DNA from: Candidatus Omnitrophota bacterium
Lineage (GTDB): Bacteria > Omnitrophota > Gorgyraeia > Aquiviventales > Aquiviventaceae
Direction of reading: 5' to 3'
DNA length: 55,952 nucleotides
NCBI GenBank assembly: GCA_023247255.1
Contig: JAHFGV010000015.1
Span: 1 to 55,952, forward strand
Position numbers and translations under genes: made by a program. A model generated the notes under the pieces. The model was not told the DNA's origin. It did no database searches and saw only the letters and a list, made by a program, of their open reading frames with translations. Shown piece after piece: positions 36,663 through 43,830 of the stretch; the first letter of the stretch is position 1, and the number at the start of each line of letters is the position of its first letter.

Positions 36663-36867
36663 GTAGAAAAATGGAGCGATCATCGATTACAAGAAAGCGA
36701 GCGAGATATTCGGTGAGCCGTGCTCAGTGCAAGGTGAGCGAGTTGAGCGAGTAAAGTTACACAGCCATAAGGTCGTGGCCTGCTTCCTACTGGCATCCGT
36801 GAGTCGGCTGAGGGAAAGATTGACAACTCAAGCCAACGTCTTCTATAGTGAATGACACTCACACCGC

Positions 36868-37016
36868 TAGCAGGCTGCGGAAAAACCCTTCGTGGTTCTG
36901 TGTTAAGGGTTCAGGGTTTGGGGCAAATACACCACCGCTCGTCGGTGATACGGGTCCTGGCCCCCAACCCAGAACCCCGAACCCTGAACCGACTGGCATT
37001 TTTCAGCATCCTGCTA
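36868..37016. repeat. MITE-like repeat, family A (copy 2)
   Basis: A 149-bp element that is the reverse complement of the copy at 159-301, bounded by AGCAGGCTGCGGAAAAACCC and GGCATTTTTCAGCATCCTGCT. Interior strings such as GGGTCCTGGCCCCCA and GGTTCGGGGTTC-type sequence are shared. The long ORF in the track that crosses it (36848 start) is an artefact. The ferritin-like gene begins 20 bp downstream. Confidence 0.75.
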
Positions 37017-37036
37017 GATACCTTAGGAGGCAGACA

Positions 37037-37456
37037 ATGGTATTGGACGTTAAAAAGATACTCTCACTACTCAACGAAGGCTTAGAGATGGAACACGCAA
37101 GCTATATCCAATACCTGACGCAGGCAGCCATCACCAAGGGCCCTTATGCGGAAGGATTGATCGCGCGGTTTAAGGAAATCGCATCCGATGAAGCCCAACA
37201 CGCGGATATTATCCGTCAACGGATCGTCTCCTTGGGAGGCATTCCCACGACAAAAGTCGGAGAGATTCAAGTCCACCCCAATTCCCTCAAGGCCATCCAG
37301 ATCAATCTTAAATATGAAAAGGAAACGGTAGAGTTCTACCGTAAGCTTTTAAATCAGATCCCCGCCGACAAACCCATCCTCTACGAGGCAATCGAGCATA
37401 TTCTTCAGGACAGCGAAGAGCACGTCGAAGAGCTCGAGCGTCTATCCGCAAGCTAA
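37037..37456 (+). CDS. Ferritin-like (bacterioferritin-family) protein
   Basis: A 139-aa four-helix ferritin-like protein. EMEHASYIQYLTQAAITKG gives the first Glu ligand. EIASDEAQHADIIRQRIVSLGG gives the D/E-x-x-H pair. EKETVEFYRKLLNQ and HILQDSEEHVEELERL give the second-half ligands (E-x-x-H). A diiron centre is therefore likely. It could be a ferroxidase/iron store or a Dps-like protector; length is short for bacterioferritin. The ATG is preceded by TTAGGAGGCAG, a strong ribosome site that decides the start; the upstream ORF extension crosses a family-A repeat. Confidence 0.82.
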   Translation: MVLDVKKILSLLNEGLEMEHASYIQYLTQAAITKGPYAEGLIARFKEIASDEAQHADIIRQRIVSLGGIPTTKVGEIQVHPNSLKAIQINLKYEKETVEFYRKLLNQIPADKPILYEAIEHILQDSEEHVEELERLSAS

Positions 37457-37479
37457 TCGGTAATACGCGCCGCAATCCT

Positions 37480-37714
37480 CCGCCCAAAACTAACAGGATG
37501 CTGAAAGACTCGTCTCTCACCCCTGTCTCGTGCCCCTTGCCCCCTATCATGAGTTTTAAGCAAACGGGATGTTTTTCCGCAACCAACCTGCTGAGCGAGG
37601 ACACATGACCTGCTCGGTGCATCGGTCTGCGTTATGATAACCCATCGTCCCAGGCGACCGCTGCCCGTTCGGGCAAATGAAAACCCCAATGGTGCACCGT
37701 TCTGCTGACCGTCC
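37480..37714. other. Spacer with C-rich tract and family-A-like half ends
   Basis: Contains AACAGGATGCTGAAAGACTC and GTTTTTCCGCAACCAACCTGCT, a divergent pair of family-A ends about 110 bp apart, around a CCCCTTGCCCCC tract. The rest, to the carbonic-anhydrase-like stop, has no supported gene. Overlapping ORFs listed here look like shadows. Confidence 0.5.
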
Positions 37715-38281
37715 TCAAAACCCCACTGTCTGGCCGAGGCGCTGTCCTGCTGTTTCATTCCTTCCAACGTTCTGAGTGCGCCTTGTGCTTCTGCCAGTTC
37801 GTCTCGTATGGGCAGCGGACACGCCTGCAACCTGTTGCACGTTACACGGTCGAAACCTGATTCTCCTCTGCTCCCTGGATGCATAAAATGTCTGCACCGT
37901 CACATCTCGAAGAGTCGTCTGAAGCAGTTGAGCGGCCTTCTTCAACTCCTGGGTGTGTACCCGCGTCTCGCGGGACTGGTTGCCAAATGCCGCCGAGCCG
38001 CCATACGCCAAGCAGTCCTGGTGGTGGAACAGGATCACCCGCCTCACACCCCGCTGTTGATATACCAGCCGTAGATTTCGGAGCACCCAGGCACGTACTG
38101 CGGGATGGCCGTGCAGCAGGGCACGGCTGCCGCCCGCGTCGGTCTTTAGGAAGTACCGCCGTGCACCCAACTGCTGCTTGACGAACTGTTGGGTTGGCTG
38201 AATATACCGAGAGTCCACACAGCACAGCACCCAGGCGGGCGGCATCTTCGGCTCACTTCTCCTCTGTCGTATACGTTTCAT
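37715..38281 (-). CDS. Beta-carbonic-anhydrase-like protein
   Basis: A 188-aa protein with the beta-CA zinc-site pattern: Cys and the Asp-Arg pair in VLCCVDSRYIQ (C-x-D-x-R), and His/Cys in LFHHQDCLAYGG (H-x-x-C). RRYFLKTDAGGSRAL lies between. The fold up to the strand VTVQTFYASREQRRIRF is family-like. The last ~45 residues (TRRTGRSTRRTQNVGRNE...) are unrelated, so the natural stop may have been displaced. The gene overlaps the PLD-like gene by ATGA coupling. Catalytic CO2 hydration is plausible but not certain; the family includes non-enzymatic paralogues. Confidence 0.62.
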   Translation of the reverse strand: MKRIRQRRSEPKMPPAWVLCCVDSRYIQPTQQFVKQQLGARRYFLKTDAGGSRALLHGHPAVRAWVLRNLRLVYQQRGVRRVILFHHQDCLAYGGSAAFGNQSRETRVHTQELKKAAQLLQTTLRDVTVQTFYASREQRRIRFRPCNVQQVAGVSAAHTRRTGRSTRRTQNVGRNETAGQRLGQTVGF

Positions 38282-38865
38282 CTATTTCCTGAACCCTGAC
38301 ACAGCTCTGAGTGCGCCTTGTGCTTCTGCCAGTTCGCCTCGTATCGCTCAGCCAGCACCCTGTCACGGATCACCAGCAGATTCTCGGCGTTGCGCTCCTC
38401 GGCGGATTTGGTGAAGTTGAATGAGCCTGTGATGACCGTCTCGCCTTCGATCACCATGACCTTGTTGTGCGCAATGGCGTGGGCGGCGTCGATCCGAACG
38501 GGCACTCCTGCCTGATCCAGGAAATCCGTCTGGACGCTCCGTCCCTCGAGTTGGCTCTTGTCGAGGATGACTTCGACGCTGACACCTCGTCTATGGGCGT
38601 CTACCAGCGCCTGGGCGATTGGCACGGAGGTGAAGGAGTATGCCTGGACGTGCACGGTGTTCCTAGCTTGTGCCAGCGTTCGGACGATCCGCTCGGTGCA
38701 GCCGCCCCTGGGTGAGAAACACACGTCCCAGGTAGACTGTTGAAGGGTTGCTGGAAGGACGCCAGTGGCTCTCGGAGCCTGGCAGCCTATAACCAGGCTT
38801 AATATCAGGATAATGCGGGCCGGAACGACTCGAAATCTAGAGGGCTTCACATTCTGGAGGGACAT
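38278..38865 (-). CDS. Phospholipase-D-superfamily nuclease, lipoprotein
   Basis: A single-HKD protein of about 195 aa similar to the Nuc/Nuc-like endonucleases. After a lipobox-like LVIGCQ, the segment CFSPRGGCTERIVRTLAQARNTVHVQAYSFTSVPIAQALVDAHRRGVSVEVILDKSQ is the usual N-terminal half. The catalytic motif is HNKVMVIEGETVITGSFNFT (H-x-K-x4-E variant). Dimerisation would complete the active site. The signal suggests a periplasmic or outer-membrane location. The start MSLQNVKPSRF fits the signal. The last ~30 bp of the gene (GAGTGCGCCTTGTGCTTCTG on plus strand) are repeated near 37775. Confidence 0.8.
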   Translation of the reverse strand: MSLQNVKPSRFRVVPARIILILSLVIGCQAPRATGVLPATLQQSTWDVCFSPRGGCTERIVRTLAQARNTVHVQAYSFTSVPIAQALVDAHRRGVSVEVILDKSQLEGRSVQTDFLDQAGVPVRIDAAHAIAHNKVMVIEGETVITGSFNFTKSAEERNAENLLVIRDRVLAERYEANWQKHKAHSELCQGSGNR

Positions 38866-39058
38866 ATGCAAATAGGATGAGACGGGGCGCTCGCTCAGCT
38901 CCCACCGAACGATATTCAAATCTCAGACTGATATCGATTCTTGAACGATCACGCGTACGCAAGTGCTGAAACCCCTGCCGTACAAAAGTGGTCGGGGCGC
39001 TGGGATTTGGCGCCCTCCGTTCGCCTTCGGCTCACTCCGGGTCGGCCACCCGCCTCGC

Positions 39059-39170
39059 TTAAGGAATCATGAAACTGCCTTGGAATTTTCGATTGTCGAT
39101 TTTGGATTTTCGATTGGAAGACGGCCTTTCAATCGAAAATCGACAATCGTCAATCGACAATTTCCTCGGC
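39059..39170. repeat. Family-D repeat (second near-identical copy)
   Basis: AAGGAATCATGAAACTGCC followed by AATTTTCGATTGTCGATTT units and GAAGACGGCC, almost identical over ~95 bp to 30898-30998. The arms are self-complementary (AATCGAAAATCGAC), so the transcript can fold into a hairpin. The adjacent 38920-39058 stretch has no supported gene. Confidence 0.65.
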
Positions 39171-39227
39171 TCTCTTGATTGACCGAAGGCTCGGCTCCCT
39201 TCAAATCCCAGCACTGCTGGGAAGAAA

Positions 39228-39268
39228 TGGGCGCTGGGATTTGAACCCAGGACCTCGGCGTCCCGAAC
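39228..39268 (-). tRNA. tRNA 3'-half fragment (att-like)
   Basis: On the minus strand GTTCGGGACGCCGAGGT is followed by CTGGGTTCAAATCCCAG and CGCCCA: an anticodon loop, T arm and acceptor 3' strand. The 5' half is replaced by unrelated DNA (GACGAAAAAGTTCTGGTAC). The junction is at TTCGGGA, the same anticodon-loop string as in the intact tRNA-Pro at 40706-40779. T-arm bases differ from that gene, so it came from another tRNA allele, probably as one end of an integrated element. Confidence 0.65.
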
Positions 39269-39373
39269 GTACCAGAACTTTTTCGTCCTGTTTCACCTGT
39301 CTTCGTATCTCTTCGTCCCAGATGGGATTAACCCGAACTGTCGTTCATCGAGGTTCACGCATTTTCAGATCGT

Positions 39374-39404
39374 TTTGGCTGCTTCTGTTAGACTATCGTT
39401 AGAC
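39374..39404. repeat. 31-bp direct repeat near tRNA fragment (copy 1)
   Basis: TTTGGCTGCTTCTGTTAGAC followed by TATCGTTAGAC; identical at 42285-42315 and degenerate at 44287-44314. It contains two GTTAGAC heptamers. Each copy lies about 70-100 bp from a tRNA fragment, which suggests integrase arm-type sites (inference). Confidence 0.6.
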
Positions 39405-39436
39405 CAGCCCCAGAAGGAACTGAACTTGATGACCTC

Positions 39437-40693
39437 TTAGTTTTGTGCCAGAAGGTCGCCTTTTGTTTCTGAACAAGTCATATGTTGTGCCAACAGCCAG
39501 TTAATGAGTGCTATGCGTGCCACCTGTCCCATTTGCCAACCAAGACTCAGTTCTCTAGCGCCCTTCGGTTCAATCATTCCGAAAAACTGAAACCTGTCAT
39601 TGTCAAATAGGAACTCTCCGTGGCTCAAACCAGACCTTATCTTGTAGAGGGCTTCCCGGGCGTTACTCTGCTTAATTTCTGGCACGAAGCTTTCCAAGAA
39701 TTGCTGAAAACGCTTGGTGATCCTGTGACGAAGCTGACCACATTTTTCGCAGACTTCATTCGTTCGACCCAATAGAGATTCGATCGCCTGTACCAGGGCA
39801 ATGTAGGAAGCCGACCGAGAAACGTGTTGAACTTCCCAGGAATGACGAAGCCAGTAACACGCTCTCAGGAATCTATCCTGAGCGTCAAGAGGAAGTGAAA
39901 AGAAACGATCGAATAGATTCTCTAGATTTTCGGGAACTTCCAAAGTCTCGCTACCTGATAATCCTCGTAGCGCATAGTAATTGGTACGGTCTGTCGCGTT
40001 TATTTTTTGAATTTGTTGGATGGGTGAGAACTCTGAAAGCTCGTGTTTGAAATCCTTGAAGGTGTACATATTTTGACAGTAGCCGACTTGCAGGTCGTGA
40101 ACGTTTCCTGGCAATAGAACCCAATGAGATCGAGCATAGCCACTCTTCTCTCTGATCGCTCCCTCGAGAAAGGTGTGTAGTAATAAAGCAAGTCTTCGCT
40201 CAACTGCGCCAGATCTCAGGCCACGAATTGCTGCGTTACTGCTTCCACGAACAGAATATTGGAGGATGAAGGGATGATCTTCGACCATCAAGGAAGCTAA
40301 CGGTGACTGTGGAGCGTGTCCGGGAACTGGAATGATTTGGAAGTGATCCTTGTACCGCCACCACCCCTTCACTGGTAATGCATGGCTGAATAAAATAACC
40401 TGCCAAATGACAGCCTTGGCATCTTCGAGCAACGCTGTATGAATACGTGGCTGTAAGGCATTGAACATCTCACTTGTAAATGCTGGCCCTGCCACAATAT
40501 CCACTAATCTCTCTTCGTCATAGCTCAACTTTAGAGCGTAGTTGGAATCGTTAGGATACGTCAATTCATCGCCCTGGAGAGAGGCGGAACCAAAGTAGTC
40601 CCTCAATAATAGCTCCAGTTCTCCCCTCGCAACACCCTGCGGTTTGAGAGCTCCAAGCAAATCAGTTTCACCAGGAGAATGTTCTACGCACAT
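39437..40693 (-). CDS. ApeA-like HEPN-domain protein
   Basis: A 418-aa protein in the accessory region. The N-terminal two thirds show no motif I recognise. The C-terminal ~150 residues resemble the Apea-like HEPN fold: SRSASYIALVQAIESLLGR, a C-x-x-C pair (CEKCGQ), RFQQFLESFVPEIKQ, and the active-site-like RSGLSHG (R-x4-H, the HEPN RNase motif) followed by FLFDNDRFQFFG. Proteins of this group include the anti-phage RNase ApeA, usually found near tRNA genes. The ATG is 12 bp downstream of tRNA-Pro on the same strand. Function as an abortive-infection nuclease is an inference; no partner gene is seen. Confidence 0.6.
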   Translation of the reverse strand: MCVEHSPGETDLLGALKPQGVARGELELLLRDYFGSASLQGDELTYPNDSNYALKLSYDEERLVDIVAGPAFTSEMFNALQPRIHTALLEDAKAVIWQVILFSHALPVKGWWRYKDHFQIIPVPGHAPQSPLASLMVEDHPFILQYSVRGSSNAAIRGLRSGAVERRLALLLHTFLEGAIREKSGYARSHWVLLPGNVHDLQVGYCQNMYTFKDFKHELSEFSPIQQIQKINATDRTNYYALRGLSGSETLEVPENLENLFDRFFSLPLDAQDRFLRACYWLRHSWEVQHVSRSASYIALVQAIESLLGRTNEVCEKCGQLRHRITKRFQQFLESFVPEIKQSNAREALYKIRSGLSHGEFLFDNDRFQFFGMIEPKGARELSLGWQMGQVARIALINWLLAQHMTCSETKGDLLAQN

Positions 40694-40705
40694 CTCAGTA
40701 AAGAA

Positions 40706-40779
40706 TCGGGGCGGCAGGATTTGAACCTGCGACCTCTTGGTCCCGAACCAAGCGCTCTACCAAACTGAGCCACGCCCCG
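40706..40779 (-). tRNA. tRNA-Pro(CGG)
   Basis: A full cloverleaf on the minus strand. The acceptor CGGGGCG pairs with CGCCCCG, the D arm is GCTCAGTTTGGTAGAGC, and the anticodon arm is CTTGG-TTCGGGA-CCAAG (anticodon CGG). The variable loop is AGGTC and the T arm GCAGG-TTCAAAT-CCTGC. CCA is not encoded. It is the only complete tRNA in the window and is surrounded by four tRNA fragments with the same TTCGGGA or acceptor/D-arm sequence, so it is the likely integration hotspot of the island. Confidence 0.93.
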
Positions 40780-41487
40780 TCAAGCCACATCGACTAAACT
40801 CTGTAACCCTCTTGCCATCTTCGCCAGCCTAGCAAGCCTGGCGACGCCTTGAAGCAGTGAATCATCCGTCAAACTGCACAGCCAAGCAACCGGGCTTTCT
40901 TTCGAGCTTAGTGAACCAACCATCGCATTCTCTGGCATGCGGTTACCGACGTACATGATGAACGATAGACCCAGAACATAAAACTTATGACGGAAAAATC
41001 CAGAATCTCTATTAGTACATGGAAAAGCAACCGTCATATCTGGCTGAGCTTCTTTGGAGATGTGAAGAACCAGAGCGGCCTTCGAGGGAAATTGTGCTTC
41101 CCCAAGCAGATACCATCGAAACTCCTCTTCGTAACGGCCCAATGATATGAGTCTGATGTTTCTCCCGTGATCCTTCCACTGACCAACTGATGCTCGCCAA
41201 AAGACACTCGCACCAAAATACAACCTTTGGTCCGCAACGCCTGGCAAATGACAAAGATCGTAAATCGTAAACTCTTCCTCTTGATGGAAGGGATTTGCCT
41301 GAACCAAGATGTTTCTCAATCCGAATCCGCCGTCTTGGCGAGCACAATTGGCAAGCACATAGTTTTCTCCGTTGTCATTAAATCTCTGCTCGCACGCACG
41401 ACACAGGAGTCCTCTTTTGACTTGATCAGAGGTGGCCCGAGACCTTCCACCAGAAATTACTATAGGGTTTGGATTGCCTGAGTTCAA
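40780..41487 (-). pseudogene. HNH-like/zinc-ribbon hypothetical protein, 5' end disrupted
   Basis: A 235-codon reading frame whose TTG start lies inside a mini-IS30 element. The first recognisable part is NPNPIVISGGRSRATSDQVKRGLLCRACEQRFNDNGENYVL, with a C-x-x-C pair. It resembles the middle of a family of ~300-aa proteins that begin with a Cys/His-containing HNH-type part, which is missing here. The rest (FWRASVGQWKDHG, LGLSFIMYVGN) shows no known domain. The frame ends exactly at the 5' end of tRNA-Pro. It is probably an inactivated accessory gene; function unknown. Confidence 0.5.
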
Positions 41488-41555
41488 GTTTCTAGCGCAA
41501 CACCTGTATCCTGGTCTGACCCAGGAGAAAGGAGTTGCGCTAGAAACTTGAACTC
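41480..41555. mobile_element. Mini-IS30-type element (transposase-less)
   Basis: A 76-bp element whose outer 22 bp are perfect inverted repeats: GAGTTCAAGTTTCTAGCGCA at the left and TGCGCTAGAAACTTGAACTC at the right. Its left 60 bp closely match the left end of the IS30-family element that starts at 55769 (same TATCCTGGT ... CCAGGAGAAAGGAGTTGCGCTAG). The transposase gene is absent. It interrupts the 5' end of the HNH-like gene. Confidence 0.75.
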
Positions 41556-41626
41556 AGGATTCTTGAGATGCATTCTCCACCTCACTCTAGCCTCACGTTA
41601 CGCACTGTCATCCCTCTTCTTGGCTG

Positions 41627-41970
41627 TCATGTAGATTGGTCACCGATCAGCTTCCTAGCTGCGTCTTCGAGTCCTGAGAGTTTGTGCTGAATCACATCCC
41701 ATACCACTTCAACGTTGATGCCGAAATACTCGTGAATCAAGATATCCCGCAGTCCGGAAATCTTCCTCCATTCCATGTCCGGTTGCTGGTTCTTGATCTC
41801 TTCCGGCAACCGTTTGACAGCTTCCCCGATCACTTCGAGGTTTCGGATGACGGCATCCAACGTCCTGGCATCCTTGGATAAGGCAGCCAACGATGTCCCG
41901 CTCGTGAATTCGCGGATCTTGCGAATCGCCTCGAGGATACCTCAAGATAAACCTTAGAGTCCCGGGACAT
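41627..41970 (-). pseudogene. hepT: HepT-like HEPN toxin with a frameshift
   Basis: The 87-aa frame (from MAALSKDARTLDAV) is the main body of a HepT/DUF86 RNase toxin, with the catalytic-type motif RDILIHEY (R-x4-H-x-Y). The missing N-terminus is found upstream in another frame: ATG at 41970 gives MSRDSKVYLE, which overlaps the mntA stop. A one-base loss in the next Asp codon (GAGGTATC where GAGGATATC is expected, near 41938) breaks it from ILEAIRKIREFTSGTS. The toxin is thus probably inactive unless ribosomal slippage or a sequencing error explains the shift. The partner nucleotidyltransferase is intact. Confidence 0.75.
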
Positions 41971-42250
41971 ACTCGGTTTCCTTCAAGATGCCCTCCCGCA
42001 GCCGTGGCTTGATCGTGTCAGCCATGACGAGGTCCACACGGCACTGAAACAGGTCTTCCAAGAATAACTTGAGATCCATATAGTTATCGAAACTGTTCCG
42101 CTCAAGCTCAACAAGAAAATCCAAATCGCTATCTGGACGACTTTCACCCCGGGCCGCTGAGCCAAACAGCCCTAACCGTCGCACGCCGAGCCGTCGCATA
42201 ACCTGTTGATGTCCTTGCAGTCGTTTCAAAACGTCCTCTCGATTCTGCAT
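41954..42250 (-). CDS. mntA: MntA-like nucleotidyltransferase antitoxin
   Basis: A 98-aa minimal nucleotidyltransferase. The motif GSAARGESRPDSDLDFLVEL is the GS-x10-DxD active-site pattern of MNT proteins, followed by the third acidic strand CRVDLVMADTIK. In HepT-MntA modules this enzyme adds AMP to the tyrosine of the toxin R-x4-H-x-Y motif and silences it. It is the first gene of the pair, and its last codons overlap the original hepT start. It lies between a 31-bp att-like repeat and the mini-IS30. Confidence 0.85.
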   Translation of the reverse strand: MQNREDVLKRLQGHQQVMRRLGVRRLGLFGSAARGESRPDSDLDFLVELERNSFDNYMDLKLFLEDLFQCRVDLVMADTIKPRLREGILKETEYVPGL

Positions 42251-42284
42251 ATTACCTCTCTAGTTTCATGTCGCTGGCCGTTGG

Positions 42285-42315
42285 TTTGGCTGCTTCTGTT
42301 AGACTATCGTTAGAC
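42285..42315. repeat. 31-bp direct repeat near tRNA fragment (copy 2)
   Basis: Identical to 39374-39404 (two GTTAGAC heptamers separated by four bases). It lies 66 bp from the tRNA-Pro 5' fragment at 42381. The two copies bracket a 2.9-kb block holding the ApeA-like gene, the intact tRNA-Pro, the HNH-like remnant and HepT/MntA. Confidence 0.65.
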
Positions 42316-42380
42316 TGGCGGGTTTTCTGTTATCGTAACTCATTAAAAAATATTGACGCTACTCACTCGTATCCTCTATG

Positions 42381-42419
42381 TCCCGAACCACGCGCTCTAC
42401 CAAGCTGAGCCACGCCCCG
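42381..42419 (-). tRNA. tRNA-Pro 5'-half fragment (att-like)
   Basis: On the minus strand CGGGGCGTGGCTCAGCTTGG then TAGAGCGCGTGGTTCGGGA: acceptor 5' strand, D arm and half of the anticodon arm of tRNA-Pro. Downstream of TTCGGGA the sequence diverges into CATAGAGGATACGAGT, which is shared in part with the next fragment at 44380. Not a functional tRNA. Confidence 0.75.
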
Positions 42420-42446
42420 GTGATTGTTAGTACTCGTAATCGCAGA

Positions 42447-42764
42447 CTACCGAGCTAAGTCTCCAAAGACTTGCTTCTTGGCGCTCTCAATCATTGCTAA
42501 GTCATGAGAGCTTCGACTTCCTAAATACTCGTCGGTCATCAGCAAGACCTTGGTGATAGCCTCATCTTTTCGACGCTCTGCGTCTTCAAACGAACTCTTC
42601 AGATCGGCATCCTGAATCTCGGTATCACCACTCTTGACCAGAGCGTCTTCGATTCCACGTTGGCATCGCAACCAATTGTCCGCAATTTCCTGTTGGCTGG
42701 CACGGGCTTCTTCATACTGTCTTGTGAGATGAATCCCGCTGTGTAAGATACCCCTGCCGTTCAT
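42447..42764 (-). CDS. Hypothetical protein in tRNA-Pro island
   Basis: A 105-aa hydrophilic, mostly helical protein (QQEIADNWLRCQRGIEDALVK, SSFEDAERRKDEAITKVLLMTDEYLG). I do not recognise a family. It has no signal or TM segment. It stands just inside the tRNA-Pro fragment at 42381-42419 and upstream of the 201-aa gene, like a small cargo gene. It could be a short accessory or antitoxin-type protein; a spurious ORF is possible. Confidence 0.4.
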   Translation of the reverse strand: MNGRGILHSGIHLTRQYEEARASQQEIADNWLRCQRGIEDALVKSGDTEIQDADLKSSFEDAERRKDEAITKVLLMTDEYLGSRSSHDLAMIESAKKQVFGDLAR

Positions 42765-42845
42765 CTCACCAGCAATATGATAAATCGCCTTCCAATGTTA
42801 CCCTTGAATGTCAGTTACACTTCGATCAAAATCCTCAAGCAGCCG

Positions 42846-43451
42846 TCAAATCGTTACCGACGCCTGCCGTCTAGAAAAACGATCAAACTCCTCCCTCAGC
42901 TCCCGCTTTGCCTGGCTCGTTAGTACGCAAACATCTCGAACCCACACAGATTTCTGTTTAGATTGGGCAATCTCATGGTCCAGATAGGCTACAAGATCGT
43001 TATACAGCTGCTTTAAATCCAAATTTATGACTCCCGACTCATACTGACGGCTATCACCAATCGACAACGACCAGTCTATTTGCCTTCCGTGATACCTTAG
43101 AGACATAAGTTTATCATTATGTATTAGGGCATGACGATACATCTGCCATATGAGATTCGGATATTCGAACCCAAGTTTTCTAAGCAAGCGCACCTGTTTC
43201 CCGCTCTGTATATTGAACTTCTTACTACCCTTGGACGTCACCTGACTGACCGATTCGATAATTGGAAAGAGCATTCGAATCAGCGCCCACAATCCTATTC
43301 CCCTCTTACTGGTTCTGCGGACTTCTTCCGCGCAGGTGAAGTAAGAACCGACGTCTTCCTCCAAACGGCTTTTCACATCTGAGAGATATTTGACTCTTTT
43401 TTCTTTTCTGAGTTTAAAGGAGTACCTTCTCATCGAGTTCTCAACCTTCAT
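42846..43451 (-). CDS. Hypothetical protein in tRNA-Pro island
   Basis: A 201-aa cytosolic protein without recognised motifs. Basic N-terminus (SMRRYSFKLRKEKRVKYLSDVKSRLEE), a central GIGLWALIRMLFPIIESVS and a helical C-terminus (CVLTSQAKRELREEFDRFSRR). The frame FEYPNLIWQMYRHALIHNDKLMSL contains R-HALIHND, which loosely resembles the R-x4-6-H loop of HEPN-type proteins, but this is weak. The gene lies between two tRNA-Pro fragments next to HigBA, so it is probably island cargo. Confidence 0.5.
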   Translation of the reverse strand: MKVENSMRRYSFKLRKEKRVKYLSDVKSRLEEDVGSYFTCAEEVRRTSKRGIGLWALIRMLFPIIESVSQVTSKGSKKFNIQSGKQVRLLRKLGFEYPNLIWQMYRHALIHNDKLMSLRYHGRQIDWSLSIGDSRQYESGVINLDLKQLYNDLVAYLDHEIAQSKQKSVWVRDVCVLTSQAKRELREEFDRFSRRQASVTI

Positions 43452-43490
43452 AACGATACTTTCTTGTTTAGGCGTCGTGCTCGTACCATC

Positions 43491-43814
43491 TCAATTCCTT
43501 GACGAATGAGTGTGTGTTGCGTGATGGAGCGGGATGGCCGAGACGCGCACGTGGTAGCCGAGCACCGAGAGGACTTTTTGGAGGGTGCCGAGGTTATCGA
43601 AGTCGCCGTTTTCGAGCTTTGAGACTTGTTGCTGGGTCACGCCAAGCCGACGCGCCAAGGCAGTCTGAGACAATCGACGGCGAATGCGCTCACCGATAAT
43701 CACCTTGGCTACCTTGAGCTTCTCCTCATCCAACTCTTGAAGTTCACGAAAGGAAGCGTGGCGTCGTTTCTCCTGCAGGTGCTCCTCAACCGCCTTGAGC
43801 TTGGGGGCTGCCAT
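43491..43814 (-). CDS. higA: HigA-like antitoxin (XRE family)
   Basis: A 107-aa DNA-binding antitoxin. The helix-turn-helix is RLSQTALARRLGVTQQQVSKLENGDFDNLGTLQKVLSVLGY, typical XRE/HigA. The N-terminal RHASFRELQELDEEKLKVAKVIIG is a helical arm that may wrap the toxin. Start is MAAPKLKAVEE; the longer ORF reads through the toxin end. It is the second gene after the toxin, the toxin-first order of HigBA systems. It should repress its own promoter through the palindrome at 44202-44221. Confidence 0.85.
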   Translation of the reverse strand: MAAPKLKAVEEHLQEKRRHASFRELQELDEEKLKVAKVIIGERIRRRLSQTALARRLGVTQQQVSKLENGDFDNLGTLQKVLSVLGYHVRVSAIPLHHATHTHSSRN

Positions 43815-43830
43815 GACCCGACCTCCGCGT

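Noticed and set aside
36848-37036. Upstream extension of the ferritin-like ORF
   Set aside because: It translates a family-A repeat; the strong ribosome site TTAGGAGGCAG at 37022-37032 fixes the start at 37037.
37453-37884. 143-aa minus-strand ORF after the ferritin-like gene
   Set aside because: Covers repeat ends and overlaps the carbonic-anhydrase-like gene; no family pattern.
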